Assembly (NCBI RefSeq): GCF_005502465.1
Contig: NZ_SCOT01000022.1
Coordinates: 1-47,252 of the forward strand
DNA length: 47,252 nucleotides
Direction of reading: 5' to 3'
DNA from: Sphingopyxis sp. L1A2A
Lineage (GTDB): Bacteria; Pseudomonadota; Alphaproteobacteria; Sphingomonadales; Sphingomonadaceae
Position numbers and translations under genes: made by a program. Numbering within the stretch: position 1 is the first letter of the stretch; each line of letters opens with the position of its first letter. Below, piece after piece: positions 37,293-45,319 of this stretch. The notes below the pieces were generated by a model that was given only the letters and a program-made list of their open reading frames with translations, did not search any database and was not told where the DNA came from.

Positions 37293-38006
37293 ATGGCTGA
37301 GGTCAAATTGCATCCCGACTGGCTCGCCGCGGTAGGCGGCGAGTTTGCGCAGCCCTATATAGCGGCGCTCAAGGCATTTCTTGCGGGCGAACGCGACCGG
37401 GGCAAGATCATCTATCCGCGGCCGCGCGACTGGTTTGCGGCGCTCGATGCGACGCCGCCGCAGGATGTCCGCGTCGTCATCCTGGGGCAAGATCCGTACC
37501 ATGGGCCGGGGCAAGCGCATGGACTGTGCTTTTCGGTCCAGCCGGGGGTGCGGGTGCCGCCGAGTCTGGTCAATATCTACAAGGAACTGCAGAGCGATAT
37601 GGGCATCCCCCGCGCGTCGCATGGCTATTTGAAGCATTGGGCCGAGCAGGGCGTGCTGCTGCTCAACAATTGCCTGACGGTCGAGGCGGGGCAGGCGGCG
37701 TCGCATCAGGGCAAGGGGTGGGAGACATTCACCGACGCCGTCGTTGCGGCGGTGGCCGCCGATCGGGCGCCGAAAGTGTTCATCCTGTGGGGCAGCCATG
37801 CCCAGAAGAAGGCCGCGAAAGTCGCGGGGCTGGGGGCGGGCAGCCCGCATTTGGTGCTGCGCGCGCCGCATCCGTCGCCGCTGTCGGCGCACAATGGCTT
37901 TTTCGGATCGCGGCCGTTCAGCCAGACCAACGCGTTCCTGGCGGCGCAGGGCCGCGGGGCGATCGACTGGGCATTGCCTGAAAATCCGGACGTTGCGGCT
38001 GAATGA
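37293..38006 (+). CDS. ung: Uracil-DNA glycosylase, family 1
   Basis: A 237-residue base-excision repair enzyme that removes uracil from DNA. The catalytic water-activating loop GQDPYH (65-70, Asp67) and the minor-groove/His loop [18 protein letters not shown] (193-210) are intact. The uracil-binding strand reads [12 protein letters not shown] where the family usually has LLLNT.LTV. Length is normal. The stop overlaps the TauE/SafE start in an ATGA, so the two are coupled although functionally unrelated. Confidence 0.97.
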   Translation: MAEVKLHPDWLAAVGGEFAQPYIAALKAFLAGERDRGKIIYPRPRDWFAALDATPPQDVRVVILGQDPYHGPGQAHGLCFSVQPGVRVPPSLVNIYKELQSDMGIPRASHGYLKHWAEQGVLLLNNCLTVEAGQAASHQGKGWETFTDAVVAAVAADRAPKVFILWGSHAQKKAAKVAGLGAGSPHLVLRAPHPSPLSAHNGFFGSRPFSQTNAFLAAQGRGAIDWALPENPDVAAE

Positions 38007-38761
38007 GCTTGCTGGGCGACCCGCTGACGCTCGCCGTGCTGGCGCTGGCGGTGATCCTGCTCGGGCTGGCCAAGGGCGGATTGTCGGGGGTCGGGGCGCT
38101 CGCGACGCCGCTCGTCGCGCTGGTGCTGCCGCCGACGCTCGCTGCGGCGCTGCTGCTGCCGATATTGATCGTGCAGGACGTCGTCAGCGTCTGGTCGTTC
38201 CGCAAGACATGGGACGGCTGGATCATCGGCTGGATGCTGCCCGGCGCCGCGGTCGGCATCGCCGCGGGTTATTTTTTCGCCGAGCAGGTCGACGAGGCGA
38301 AGCTGATGGCGGCGCTCGGCGCGATCACGCTGGCGTTCGGCGTCTATCGCCTGTGGGTGGAGCGCGGCGGGCGCGTCGTCGCGGCATCGACTTCGCCGGG
38401 CTGGGTCGGCAGCCTGTTCGGGGTCGCCACCGGCTTGACCAGCCAGATCGCGCATGCCGGCGGGCCGCCGTTCCAGATGTGGGTGACCCCGCGCCGCCTG
38501 CCGCACCTCGTTTTCGTTGGGACCAGTTCGATACTGTTCGCGGCGATCAATTGGATCAAGGTGCCCGCTTATATCGCGCTCGGCGCCTTTCCGCATGAGG
38601 TGTTGGTCGCTGCGGCGCTGCTGATGCCGCTCGCGATCGTGTCGACCTTGCTGACGGTGCGCTGGCTGAAACGGATCGATGGCGCGCGTTTTTATGTCCT
38701 GATCTACCTGCTCATGGTGGTGCTCGGCGCGAAGCTGATGTGGGACGGGCTGGCGGGATAA
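38003..38761 (+). CDS. TauE/SafE family sulfite/anion exporter
   Basis: A 252-residue inner-membrane protein with about eight predicted helices. The N-terminal [22 protein letters not shown] and the second-half [14 protein letters not shown] are the repeated family motifs of TauE/SafE (DUF81) transporters. Members are proposed to export sulfite or sulfo-organic anions. The start overlaps the ung stop. No sulfur-metabolism gene is near apart from the distant sulfotransferase-like gene, so the substrate stays open. Confidence 0.9.
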   Translation: MSLLGDPLTLAVLALAVILLGLAKGGLSGVGALATPLVALVLPPTLAAALLLPILIVQDVVSVWSFRKTWDGWIIGWMLPGAAVGIAAGYFFAEQVDEAKLMAALGAITLAFGVYRLWVERGGRVVAASTSPGWVGSLFGVATGLTSQIAHAGGPPFQMWVTPRRLPHLVFVGTSSILFAAINWIKVPAYIALGAFPHEVLVAAALLMPLAIVSTLLTVRWLKRIDGARFYVLIYLLMVVLGAKLMWDGLAG

Positions 38762-38839
38762 GGGGCGACTTGCGGCGGCAAAGCGCCTAGGTTGCACCGC
38801 GACGGGCACAGGCGCCCGCCTGCTTTCAAGGTATTGACC

Positions 38840-38971
38840 ATGGCCAAAGGCCAGAAGAAGACGAGCCGCGAAGTCCGCAAACCCAAGGCCGAAAAGCCCA
38901 AGAAGCCGAACGCGAGCAATCCGTCGACCAAGGTCGGGGTGGTCGTGGGCCTCGACAATATGAAGAAGTAA
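38840..38971 (+). CDS. 43-residue basic protein
   Basis: A very short gene reading MAKGQKKTSREVRKPKAEKP then KKPNASNPSTKVGVVVGLDNMKK. About a third of the residues are Lys/Arg. Similar MAKGQ.+.N+E.+KPK proteins are widespread among proteobacteria as small hypothetical proteins, which is why I accept it. It may bind nucleic acid, but that is only composition. It lies 13 bases before the YaiI/YqxD gene, so cotranscription is likely. No clear ribosome-binding site. Confidence 0.75.
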   Translation: MAKGQKKTSREVRKPKAEKPKKPNASNPSTKVGVVVGLDNMKK

Positions 38972-38984
38972 CCGCGCCGCCGCT

Positions 38985-39449
38985 ATGCCGACCCCGACGA
39001 TATTGGTCGATGCCGACGCCTGTCCGGTGAAGGACGAGATTTACCGTGTCGCCTGGCGGCACGAGGTGGCGGTGAAGGTGGTGAGCAACAGCCGCTTGCG
39101 GGTGCCCGAGCATCTGCTGATCGAGCGGGTGGTGGTGTCGGACGGCTTCGACGCCGCCGACGACTGGATTGCCGAAGCGGCCGACGGGCATAGCGTCGTG
39201 ATCACCGCCGACATATTGCTCGCCGACCGGGCGCTGAAGGCGGGGGCGGTCGTCCTCGGCCCTACCGGCAAACCCTTCACCATGGCGTCGATCGGCCCCG
39301 CGATCGCGACGCGCGCGATCATGGCCGATCTGCGCGCCGGGGGCGACCAGATCGGCGGCCCGCCGCCGTTCACCAAGGCCGACCGGTCGCAATTTTTGCA
39401 GGCGCTGGACAGCGCGTTGGTGCGGTTGAAGCGCGGCAGTGGCGGTTGA
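38985..39449 (+). CDS. YaiI/YqxD family protein (UPF0178, DUF188)
   Basis: A 154-residue protein of the YaiI/YqxD family, related to PIN/NYN-type nuclease folds. The N-terminal ILVDADACPVKDEIYRVAWRH carries the conserved acidic cluster (Asp9, Asp11). The later SDGFDAADDWIAEAA and VITADILLADRAL supply more acidic residues. The C-terminal GGPPPFTKADRSQFLQALD is a family hallmark. The biochemical role is not settled; RNA or DNA cleavage is inferred from fold. Full length. Confidence 0.93.
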   Translation: MPTPTILVDADACPVKDEIYRVAWRHEVAVKVVSNSRLRVPEHLLIERVVVSDGFDAADDWIAEAADGHSVVITADILLADRALKAGAVVLGPTGKPFTMASIGPAIATRAIMADLRAGGDQIGGPPPFTKADRSQFLQALDSALVRLKRGSGG

Positions 39450-39521
39450 TCTTTGCTGCTGCGGGCAAGGGGGTGGCGTGGTATCTTTGGCCTGCTTTCC
39501 CAGTGATGCAGGAGTCGCGAC

Positions 39522-40211
39522 ATGGCCAATCTTCCTTCGATTATCCTCGTTCACGGTTTTTGGGGCGGCGCGGCGCACTGGGCCAAGGCGATCGTCGAGC
39601 TCGACCGGCTGGGGCATCGCGGCATCCGCGCAGTCGAACTGCCGCTGACCTCGCTCGCCGACGATGCGGCGCGGACGCGGCAGCTGGTGGCGCAAGCCGA
39701 CGGCCCGGTCCTGCTCGTCGGGCATAGTTATGGCGGGGCGGTGATAACCGAGGCGGGGACGGCGCCGAATGTCGCCGGGCTGGTCTATATCGCTGCCTTT
39801 GCTCCCGATGCGGGCGAGAGCGCCGGCGCACTCACCCAGCAGCATCCGCCCGCCGGTGCAGCGAATCTGGCGCCCGATGGCGATGGCTATTTGTGGGTCA
39901 AGGCCGACAAATTCCACGAGAGCTTTTGCCAGGACGTCAGTGCCGCAGAGGCGCTGGTGATGGCGGTGACGCAAAAGGCGCCGCTGGCGTCGACCTTTGG
40001 CGATGCGATCAGTGACCCGGCATGGAAAGTGAGGCCGAGCTGGTACCAGATCTCGAGCGCGGACCGGATGATCGACCCTGCGAACCAGCGCGCGATGTCG
40101 GACCGGCTGGGCGCGCGCAAGATCATCACGCTCGACGCCGGACATGCGTCGCTCGCGTCGCGGCCGGTCGAGGTTGCGGCGCTGATCGACGAGGCGGCGC
40201 GCAGCCTTTAG
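39522..40211 (+). CDS. Alpha/beta hydrolase
   Basis: A 229-residue cytosolic hydrolase. The oxyanion-hole motif HGFWGGAAHW lies at 14-23, and the nucleophile elbow GHSYGG near residue 68-73 gives Ser as the catalytic nucleophile. The final AGHASLASRP supplies the His (near 207-210). The compact lid and length fit the salicylate-esterase/pheophorbidase-like branch with ALTQQHPP in the cap. Substrate unknown. The ATG at 39522 has GGAG about 8 bases upstream. Confidence 0.9.
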   Translation: MANLPSIILVHGFWGGAAHWAKAIVELDRLGHRGIRAVELPLTSLADDAARTRQLVAQADGPVLLVGHSYGGAVITEAGTAPNVAGLVYIAAFAPDAGESAGALTQQHPPAGAANLAPDGDGYLWVKADKFHESFCQDVSAAEALVMAVTQKAPLASTFGDAISDPAWKVRPSWYQISSADRMIDPANQRAMSDRLGARKIITLDAGHASLASRPVEVAALIDEAARSL

Positions 40212-40252
40212 CCAAGGTTGACCGGCATCTTTTTGAGGCGCAGCATCGGGTA

Positions 40253-40585
40253 ATGCCCCGACTCTACACCAGCTTTGCCGAATTCTGGCCCTTTTACCTG
40301 CGCGAGCATAGCAAGGCGTCGACGCGGGCGCTGCATTATGTCGGAACCAGCCTGGTGGTGCTGATCGCGGTGGCGGCGGTGGTGAGCGGGCGCTGGGCGT
40401 GGCTGATCGCTTTGCCGCTCGCGGGCTATGCTTTTGCGTGGGCGGCGCATTTCGGGGTCGAGAAGAACCGGCCCGCGACCTTTACCTATCCGCTGTGGAG
40501 CCTGGCCGCCGATTTCAAAATGTGGGGGCTGTGGCTGACCGGGCGGCTGGGGGCCGAACTCGACAAGGCGGGGGTGGCGCGCTGA
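40253..40585 (+). CDS. DUF962 (Mpo1-like) membrane protein
   Basis: A 110-residue protein with the DUF962 pattern: YTSFAEFWPFYLREHSKAST near the start, HYVGTSLVVL, AWAAHFGVEKNRPATFTYPLWSLAADFKMW. Two or three hydrophobic segments imply an integral membrane protein. The yeast homologue Mpo1 is a 2-hydroxy-fatty-acid dioxygenase whose conserved His residues are also seen here (H19, H29, H66). It may act in sphingolipid or hydroxy-fatty-acid turnover; sphingomonads do make sphingolipids, which makes this attractive but unproven. Start: ATG at 40253, where the conserved family region begins. Confidence 0.87.
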   Translation: MPRLYTSFAEFWPFYLREHSKASTRALHYVGTSLVVLIAVAAVVSGRWAWLIALPLAGYAFAWAAHFGVEKNRPATFTYPLWSLAADFKMWGLWLTGRLGAELDKAGVAR

Positions 40586-40666
40586 CCCGCTTTCGTCATT
40601 CGCGCGCTGCATGCTAGGCTGATTGCCCCGAGTCCCCATCCGCCAGCTTTCCCAAGGAGACATCGT

Positions 40667-41095
40667 ATGACCGTCAACCGCGCATCTGCCCGCTACGAAG
40701 GCTTTGGCAAGGAGGGCAAGGGGTCGATCACCACCAAATCAGGCGTGCTCGACCAGCAGCCCTATGGGTTCGGCACCCGCTTTGAAGGCGTGCCGGGAAC
40801 CAACCCCGAGGAACTGATCGCGGCGGCGCATGCGGCGTGTTTCACCATGGCGCTGTCGTTCGGGTTGGCGCGCGCCGGCTATGCGGGCGAGACGCTGGAG
40901 ACGACCGCGGCGGTGACGCTCGACGCCATCGAGGGCGGGTTTGAAATCAGCCAGTCGGCGCTGACGCTGGTGGCCCGGGTGCCCGGAATCGACGCCGCGG
41001 AATTTGCCCGGATCGCCAAGGAAGCCGAAATGAACTGCCCGGTGTCCAAGCTGCTCGATTGCGAGATCACGCTCGAGCATAGCCTGGAGAGCTGA
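40667..41095 (+). CDS. OsmC family peroxiredoxin
   Basis: A 142-residue OsmC-type hydroperoxide reductase. Both redox cysteines are present: the peroxidatic Cys in HAACFTMALSFGLA (about residue 50) and the resolving Cys in EMNCPVSKLL (about residue 125). NPEELIAAAHAACF is the family signature. It detoxifies organic hydroperoxides in the cytosol. AAGGAGA lies about 7 bases before the ATG. It appears monocistronic; DUF6445 converges from the other side. Confidence 0.94.
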   Translation: MTVNRASARYEGFGKEGKGSITTKSGVLDQQPYGFGTRFEGVPGTNPEELIAAAHAACFTMALSFGLARAGYAGETLETTAAVTLDAIEGGFEISQSALTLVARVPGIDAAEFARIAKEAEMNCPVSKLLDCEITLEHSLES

Positions 41096-41106
41096 GCCGC
41101 GGCACG

Positions 41107-41715
41107 CTAAGTCGCTGCGGCAAAAAACATCAGATAGACGAGCCGGCCATCGGTGGGCGTCGTGCCGAACCCGGCGCCGCTGTTGTGGAACATCCACGGG
41201 CTGAACAGGATCAGGCGATTGCAGCGCATCGGCGCTGTGAAGCTCTTTTCCCAGCGCGCCGGGCGGGCGGTGTCGTGGTTCACCACCTCTTGGACCAGGT
41301 CGTTGATGTCGTCATACCCCGCCGCGGCGATGCGGTCGCGGGTCGTCGGCACACGATCGAGCCCGGTGCGGCGGTGGCGATAGAAATCGGTGCCGCCGCG
41401 GCAATGTTCGGGCAGGCTGAGGTAGAGGATGCCCGAGTAAAAGGCGGGGTCGATATGGACCCCGCTCTGGCCGCGATCGCCCTTCAGCGTCAGGCGGCAA
41501 TGGCCGTGGAGGGTCCCCGGCGCGCCGACCACCCGCGTCTCGACGAGGCGCGAGACATAGTCGTCGAGCCCTTTGATCGGCAGCGCCCGCGCCGACACGA
41601 TGCCGGGATAATTGGCCTGGCCGTCCCGCGCGTCATAGCCGAGCGCCAGCGCCTGCCGCCGCAGTTCGTGCGGGTCGGCGGTGAAATCATCGATCATAAC
41701 GAACGCAGGGGTCAT
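41107..41715 (-). CDS. DUF6445 family protein, 2-oxoglutarate/Fe(II) oxygenase-like
   Basis: A 202-residue protein with H87-I-D89 (QSGVHIDPAFYSGILYLS) and H177 (WMFHNSGAGFG) placed like the HxD...H iron triad of 2OG dioxygenases, in a double-stranded beta-helix context. NRLILFSPWMFHNSGAGFG is typical of DUF6445. In sphingomonads and caulobacters this family often sits in TonB-receptor/tryptophan-halogenase clusters; here no halogenase is present and the receptors are 4 kb and 33 kb away. Catalytic activity is inferred. The ATG at 41715 starts MTPAFVMIDDFTADPHELR. Confidence 0.82.
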   Translation of the reverse strand: MTPAFVMIDDFTADPHELRRQALALGYDARDGQANYPGIVSARALPIKGLDDYVSRLVETRVVGAPGTLHGHCRLTLKGDRGQSGVHIDPAFYSGILYLSLPEHCRGGTDFYRHRRTGLDRVPTTRDRIAAAGYDDINDLVQEVVNHDTARPARWEKSFTAPMRCNRLILFSPWMFHNSGAGFGTTPTDGRLVYLMFFAAAT

Positions 41716-41941
41716 CGGCGGGGGGCGGCTTGCGGGACGACGATCATCATCTGTGTATCCCTGTTGCCGACCGCGGCGGGCGGTGCCGCGGTGCTTGTCT
41801 GCGCTTCGCCGTAGAAGCGATAAGGCGCTTCGACAAGGCGGGGCGACGGGCCAGAAGCATCGCGCGCTTCATGGCTTGACCTCAACTATGGGTGAGCTTT
41901 CATAAGCATCGGCAGATGATTCGCGAAAGGAGTCTTTGCCA

Positions 41942-42823
41942 ATGTTGCACTATCCGGCTGCCCCTGCTGCCCCCGCCGACGAGGGCGACATCGCCGCTGC
42001 GGACACGCCGCCCTTGCTGACGCGCTATCTGGCGCGGATCGGTTATGCCGGTCCGTTGGCGCCGACGCGCGAGGTGCTCGCGGCTTTGCAGGCGGCGCAT
42101 ATCGCCGCCATCCCGTTCGAGGCGATCGACGTGCTGACCGGCGCCGGGATCGATATCGACGCCGCGGGGGTCGATGCCAAGCTGATCGGCCAGCGCCGCG
42201 GCGGTTATTGTTTTGAACAGAACAGCCTGTTCCTGCGCGTGCTGCGCGCGATCGGGTTCGAGGCCGAAGGGCTGCTCGGCCGGGTGCGGTGGATGCTGCC
42301 CGACGATGCGCCGGTGACGCCGCGCACGCATATGGTCGTGCTGGTGACGCTGGACGGGCGACCGTGGCTGGCCGACGTCGGGTTCGGCGCGGCGGTGCCG
42401 CCGGCGCCGCTGGCGATGGACAGCGAGGAACCCCAGCCGACGTCGCACGAAAGCTATCGCGTGATCCGGCACGGCCGCGACTGGGAGGTCGCGGTGCAGA
42501 TCGATGATCGCTGGAGGGCGCTGTATCGGATCGACGACGGTCCGGCGCACCCGATCGATTATGAGGTCGGCAATTGGTACACGTCGGCGCACCCCGATTC
42601 GCATTTCCGCCACCAGCTGATCGCGGCGCGCACGACCGCCGAGGCGCGCTATGGCCTGCGCGACAACCGGCTGACGACGCGGCTGGCCGATGGGCGGACC
42701 GACCGGCGCTATCTGACCGCGGACGAGATCGAGCGGACGTTGGCGGAGATTTTCCTGTTGCCGGTGCGCCCGCACTGGCGCGCCGCGATCGAGCGCGCGG
42801 CGACGGCGGAGGTCGCTGCCTAA
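41942..42823 (+). CDS. Arylamine N-acetyltransferase
   Basis: A 293-residue acetyl-CoA-dependent N-acetyltransferase of the NAT family. The Cys-His-Asp triad is complete: C90 in RRGGYCFEQN, H130 in RTHMVVLV, D145 in PWLADVGFG. IPFEAIDVLTG (57-67) is also typical. It acetylates arylamines or hydrazines, or in some bacteria a biosynthetic intermediate. The ATG at 41942 is preferred to the in-frame TTG at 41936 because AAAGGAG then lies 9 bases upstream. The last 4 bases overlap the convergent ThuA gene. Confidence 0.96.
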   Translation: MLHYPAAPAAPADEGDIAAADTPPLLTRYLARIGYAGPLAPTREVLAALQAAHIAAIPFEAIDVLTGAGIDIDAAGVDAKLIGQRRGGYCFEQNSLFLRVLRAIGFEAEGLLGRVRWMLPDDAPVTPRTHMVVLVTLDGRPWLADVGFGAAVPPAPLAMDSEEPQPTSHESYRVIRHGRDWEVAVQIDDRWRALYRIDDGPAHPIDYEVGNWYTSAHPDSHFRHQLIAARTTAEARYGLRDNRLTTRLADGRTDRRYLTADEIERTLAEIFLLPVRPHWRAAIERAATAEVAA

Positions 42824-43635
42824 TCGCAGCCTGCCCCGTTCTGGCGCGCCGCCCACCCGATCGCGCCGCTCACCAGCTGGAGGTGGTCGGGGTCGCTCCA
42901 CGCCGCGGCCCGGTGCCCGAGCGCCGAATAGAAGATCCGCGCGCGGCCTTCGCAGCGCCACCAGACCAGCGCATGGTCGCCCATGCGAAGCCTGGGTTCG
43001 AGCTGCACGCTGGCCTCGTCGAGCTGCACCAGCACCCGCGCGTCGGCGGCGGGCGCGGCGTCCCAGCTGTAAAATTCTTCGGTCCAGCGCCAGCGCGCGG
43101 GCAGGGTGCGGGTCGCGGGGTGGGTGCGGTCGATGACGGCGAGGTCGCCCGCCTGAAACTGGTCGGCGCCGCCGGGATGGCCGGTGAACTGGCCGTTGCC
43201 GCGCATCCGGACGAACCAGTCCGGGTGGCTGCCGTCACCCGCGCTGTGCAGCCCGACGAACCCGCCACCCTGCGCCAGCCACGCCTGAAACGCCGCGCGC
43301 TGATCGGCGGTATAGATGTCGCCGCTGGCGTTGGCGAAGATGACGACGTCGAATTTGGCGAGCTGCTGCGGGTTGAAGACCGCGGCATTTTCGGTCGCAA
43401 AGCTGCTCCACCCGCGCGCCTCGACCAGCGCTTCGATCGCCGGAACCGCCTCTGCGATGCTGTCGTGGCGATAGCCGTTGGTCTTGCTGATGATCAGCAC
43501 CGCGGGGCGGGAGAGCGCGGGCAGGGCGGGCGCCACATGGTCGAGCGTCGGCGTCGGGCGGCGCGGATCGGGGGCGGCGGGGGCGGCCTGTAGCGTAAGA
43601 AGCAGCGCGGCGGCGAGCGTGGTAGCGGCGATCAT
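42820..43635 (-). CDS. Exported ThuA domain protein
   Basis: A 271-residue protein with a Sec signal peptide ([22 protein letters not shown]). The rest is a ThuA-type glutamine-amidotransferase-like fold: VLIISKTNGYRHDSIAEAVPAIEAL, FDVVIFANASGDIYT, GGGFVGLHSAGDG, and the C-terminal ARIFYSALGHRAAAW. ThuA proteins occur in sugar (trehalose) use and often lack a catalytic triad; the role here is unknown. One disulfide could join CEGRARIF to the C-terminal Cys. It converges on the NAT gene with a 4-base overlap. Confidence 0.88.
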   Translation of the reverse strand: MIAATTLAAALLLTLQAAPAAPDPRRPTPTLDHVAPALPALSRPAVLIISKTNGYRHDSIAEAVPAIEALVEARGWSSFATENAAVFNPQQLAKFDVVIFANASGDIYTADQRAAFQAWLAQGGGFVGLHSAGDGSHPDWFVRMRGNGQFTGHPGGADQFQAGDLAVIDRTHPATRTLPARWRWTEEFYSWDAAPAADARVLVQLDEASVQLEPRLRMGDHALVWWRCEGRARIFYSALGHRAAAWSDPDHLQLVSGAIGWAARQNGAGCD

Positions 43636-43709
43636 TGTCTTCTCCCGATCCTGATCGGGCGAATGCTAGGGACGCCGACCAAGCGGGGCAAGCCGCCGCG
43701 CCGCGATGC

Positions 43710-44174
43710 TCAGCGGCAGCGCACGTCGTTGTTGCCGCCGCGTTCGATCGCGCGGCCCGCGACCGCGCCGCCGACCGCGCCGAGGATGGTGCCCAGCGTC
43801 TCCGACCCGCCCGGGGCGATGGCGTTGCCCGCGATGCCGCCGACGACGCCGCCGACGATCAGCCCGGTCGAGCCATCGTTGCGGCGGCAATAATATCTAT
43901 TGTCGCGGCCGCGATAGACGCGGTCGTTGTTCGACAGGCGGCGTTCCTTGTACCGGCGGTCGGTGCGGTAATATTGATCGGCATAATAGCCACCGTGACG
44001 CGGGTCGGGGCGGTTATAGTCATAATTGCCGTTCTGGGCGTAATAGCCCTGGTCGTAATAGCCATAGCCGCCATCGTCATAGCCGGCCCCGGCGCCAACA
44101 CCGCCATAGGTGCCGGCGCAGCCTGCGCTGAGCGCGGTCATGGCGGCGAGGGGCAGGATCATCAGCTTGTTCAT
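43710..44174 (-). CDS. Glycine-zipper lipoprotein (17 kDa surface-antigen-like)
   Basis: A 154-residue lipoprotein: the signal peptide ends in LSAGC with Cys19. A Gly/Tyr/Asp-rich segment (about 20-75) contains YYDQGYYAQNGNYDYN-like repeats. It leads to a basic part and then a glycine-zipper helix pair (GLIVGGVVGGIAGNAI and LGTILGAVGGAVAGRAIERGG) of the Rickettsia 17 kDa antigen type. It should sit in the outer membrane or periplasm. The ATG at 44174 is chosen because GGAG lies 8 bases upstream; the ATG at 44180 would leave 2. Role unknown. Confidence 0.88.
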   Translation of the reverse strand: MNKLMILPLAAMTALSAGCAGTYGGVGAGAGYDDGGYGYYDQGYYAQNGNYDYNRPDPRHGGYYADQYYRTDRRYKERRLSNNDRVYRGRDNRYYCRRNDGSTGLIVGGVVGGIAGNAIAPGGSETLGTILGAVGGAVAGRAIERGGNNDVRCR

Positions 44175-44313
44175 CGACATCACTCCGTTCGGGTCGCGTG
44201 CCGGGCCAAGCGGGCGTGGGCATGCTCTGTTTTGCCCCACGCATAGGATAAAGTCCTGAGAGGGAAGGGAGTTCCGCCGGATCAGGCGTCTGCGCTGTCA
44301 GGCCGCGCGGTTG

Positions 44314-44622
44314 TCATTCGGCATCGTCGGAGGGATCGAGCCGAACGGTCCACATCGGGTGACCGCCGGGCGACAGGGTGATGTCGTGGCTGGGCACCAT
44401 GTCGGTCCCGGTTTCGATCCACCCGCGCCCGTCGCATTTGGGACAGGGGACGCGGATCGAGCGGTGGCTGACCAGGTCGATCTGGCTGTTCCACTGGCCA
44501 TGGCCGTTGCAGACCGGGCAGCGGACGTCGAGATCGCCGGCGCGGTGGCGGACCGAAATGCCGTCGAGCGCGTGCGGGTCGCCGGGGCCGGTGCAGTGGA
44601 CGATGTTCGAGGGGTGGGACAT
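44314..44622 (-). CDS. Small protein with two CxxCxGxG zinc motifs
   Basis: A 102-residue protein with C35-P-V-C38-N-G-H-G and C60-P-K-C63-D-G-R-G, the DnaJ-type zinc-finger motif used twice, enough for one Zn(4Cys) site. The N-terminal stretch (MSHPSNIVHCTGPGDPHALD) and the C-terminal GGHPMWTVRLDPSDDAE are not recognised. DnaJ J-domain and substrate-binding parts are absent, so it is an orphan zinc ribbon. It could assist protein folding or nucleic-acid binding; neither is shown. The ATG at 44622 has AAAGG 8 bases upstream. A longer frame upstream is GC-driven and not accepted. Confidence 0.72.
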   Translation of the reverse strand: MSHPSNIVHCTGPGDPHALDGISVRHRAGDLDVRCPVCNGHGQWNSQIDLVSHRSIRVPCPKCDGRGWIETGTDMVPSHDITLSPGGHPMWTVRLDPSDDAE

Positions 44623-44940
44623 GGGGTGCCTTTGCGGGTTGGTTGCCCGCCAAAGTTCAGGAAAGTTCAGCCCAATGGCGATGCGTTGGCGGCGACGGAA
44701 CGGAAGCGCAAGCGGCGCTGCCGCAGCGTCCGAACCGGTGAAGCAGATGTATAAATTGTAGGAAAGGGGTTTCTGGCCCGCGCGGCGAAAAATGGGATCG
44801 GAAGGTGCGGCGGGCGGGCAACGCGGGCAAATTCGGGCGTCCTGAAACCAGGACTGGACGACAGGACGCCGATGGTCTGGTAAACGCGCTTCTCGGGCTG
44901 TTGGCGTCGGTCGCGCGAAAACCGTGAAAGGCATGGCGAG
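44623..44940. other. Intergenic stretch without a gene
   Basis: The 318 bases between the zinc-ribbon gene and the 79-residue gene hold no supported gene, RNA or repeat. The two genes are divergent, so their promoters should lie here; TATAAAT at about 44749 could be part of one. Frames in this region show only GC-biased composition. Confidence 0.5.
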
Positions 44941-45180
44941 ATGATCGAGAGTTTTGGGGCACTGGTCGGCTGGGAACATCATGATGCGGGCGACCGCATC
45001 ATGCTCCGGCTCGAAAGCGTGCAGTCTTCGGAAGCGGCAAAGCAGCACGACCCCGACCTGTTCCGCGTCCTGATGACCAAGCAGCAAGCGGCGATCCTGG
45101 GCCAGTATCTGGTCCGCATTTCGGGTCAGACGCCGATGGTGCCGAAAAAGCGGGGCTGGTTTCGGCGTCGGTTCGGTTGA
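44941..45180 (+). CDS. Small conserved hypothetical protein
   Basis: A 79-residue soluble protein, MIESFGALVGWEHHDAGDRI..., with a Leu/Gln-rich helix (LFRVLMTKQQAAILGQYLVRIS) and a basic C terminus KKRGWFRRRFG. The composition is even and unlike that of a GC shadow. I recall similar small proteins in sphingomonads but no function. No membrane or signal segment. It is divergent from the zinc-ribbon gene and followed by a hairpin repeat that probably ends its transcript. Confidence 0.62.
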   Translation: MIESFGALVGWEHHDAGDRIMLRLESVQSSEAAKQHDPDLFRVLMTKQQAAILGQYLVRISGQTPMVPKKRGWFRRRFG

Positions 45181-45223
45181 CGGGGGGGGCTGGTCATCGC
45201 TGGGTGACGGGAGGATTTTCCTG

Positions 45224-45302
45224 CTTCGTCATCCCGGACCTGATCCGGGATCCACGACGACAGCGCGGTTATGGATCCCGGATCAGGTCCGGGATGACGA
45301 AG
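45224..45302. repeat. Paired inverted repeat, CATCCCGGA-YTTGATCCGGG type, copy 2
   Basis: CTTCGTCATCCCGGACCTGA plus TCCGGGATCC and its inverse enclose about 20 bases. It is nearly identical to the element at 8008-8080, including GGATCCACG after the left arm and TATGGATCC before the right arm. It lies between two convergent genes. Confidence 0.92.
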
Positions 45303-45319
45303 GTGGGAGACGCTCTGGC

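Noticed and set aside
35670..37892. 740-residue minus-strand frame across TonB receptor 2, a repeat and ung
   Set aside because: It runs through a palindromic repeat and two strong plus-strand genes and shows no domain.
43635..44246. 203-residue plus-strand frame over the glycine-zipper lipoprotein
   Set aside because: Low-complexity Ile/Ala/Val frame antisense to a lipoprotein with a clear lipobox and ribosome-binding site.
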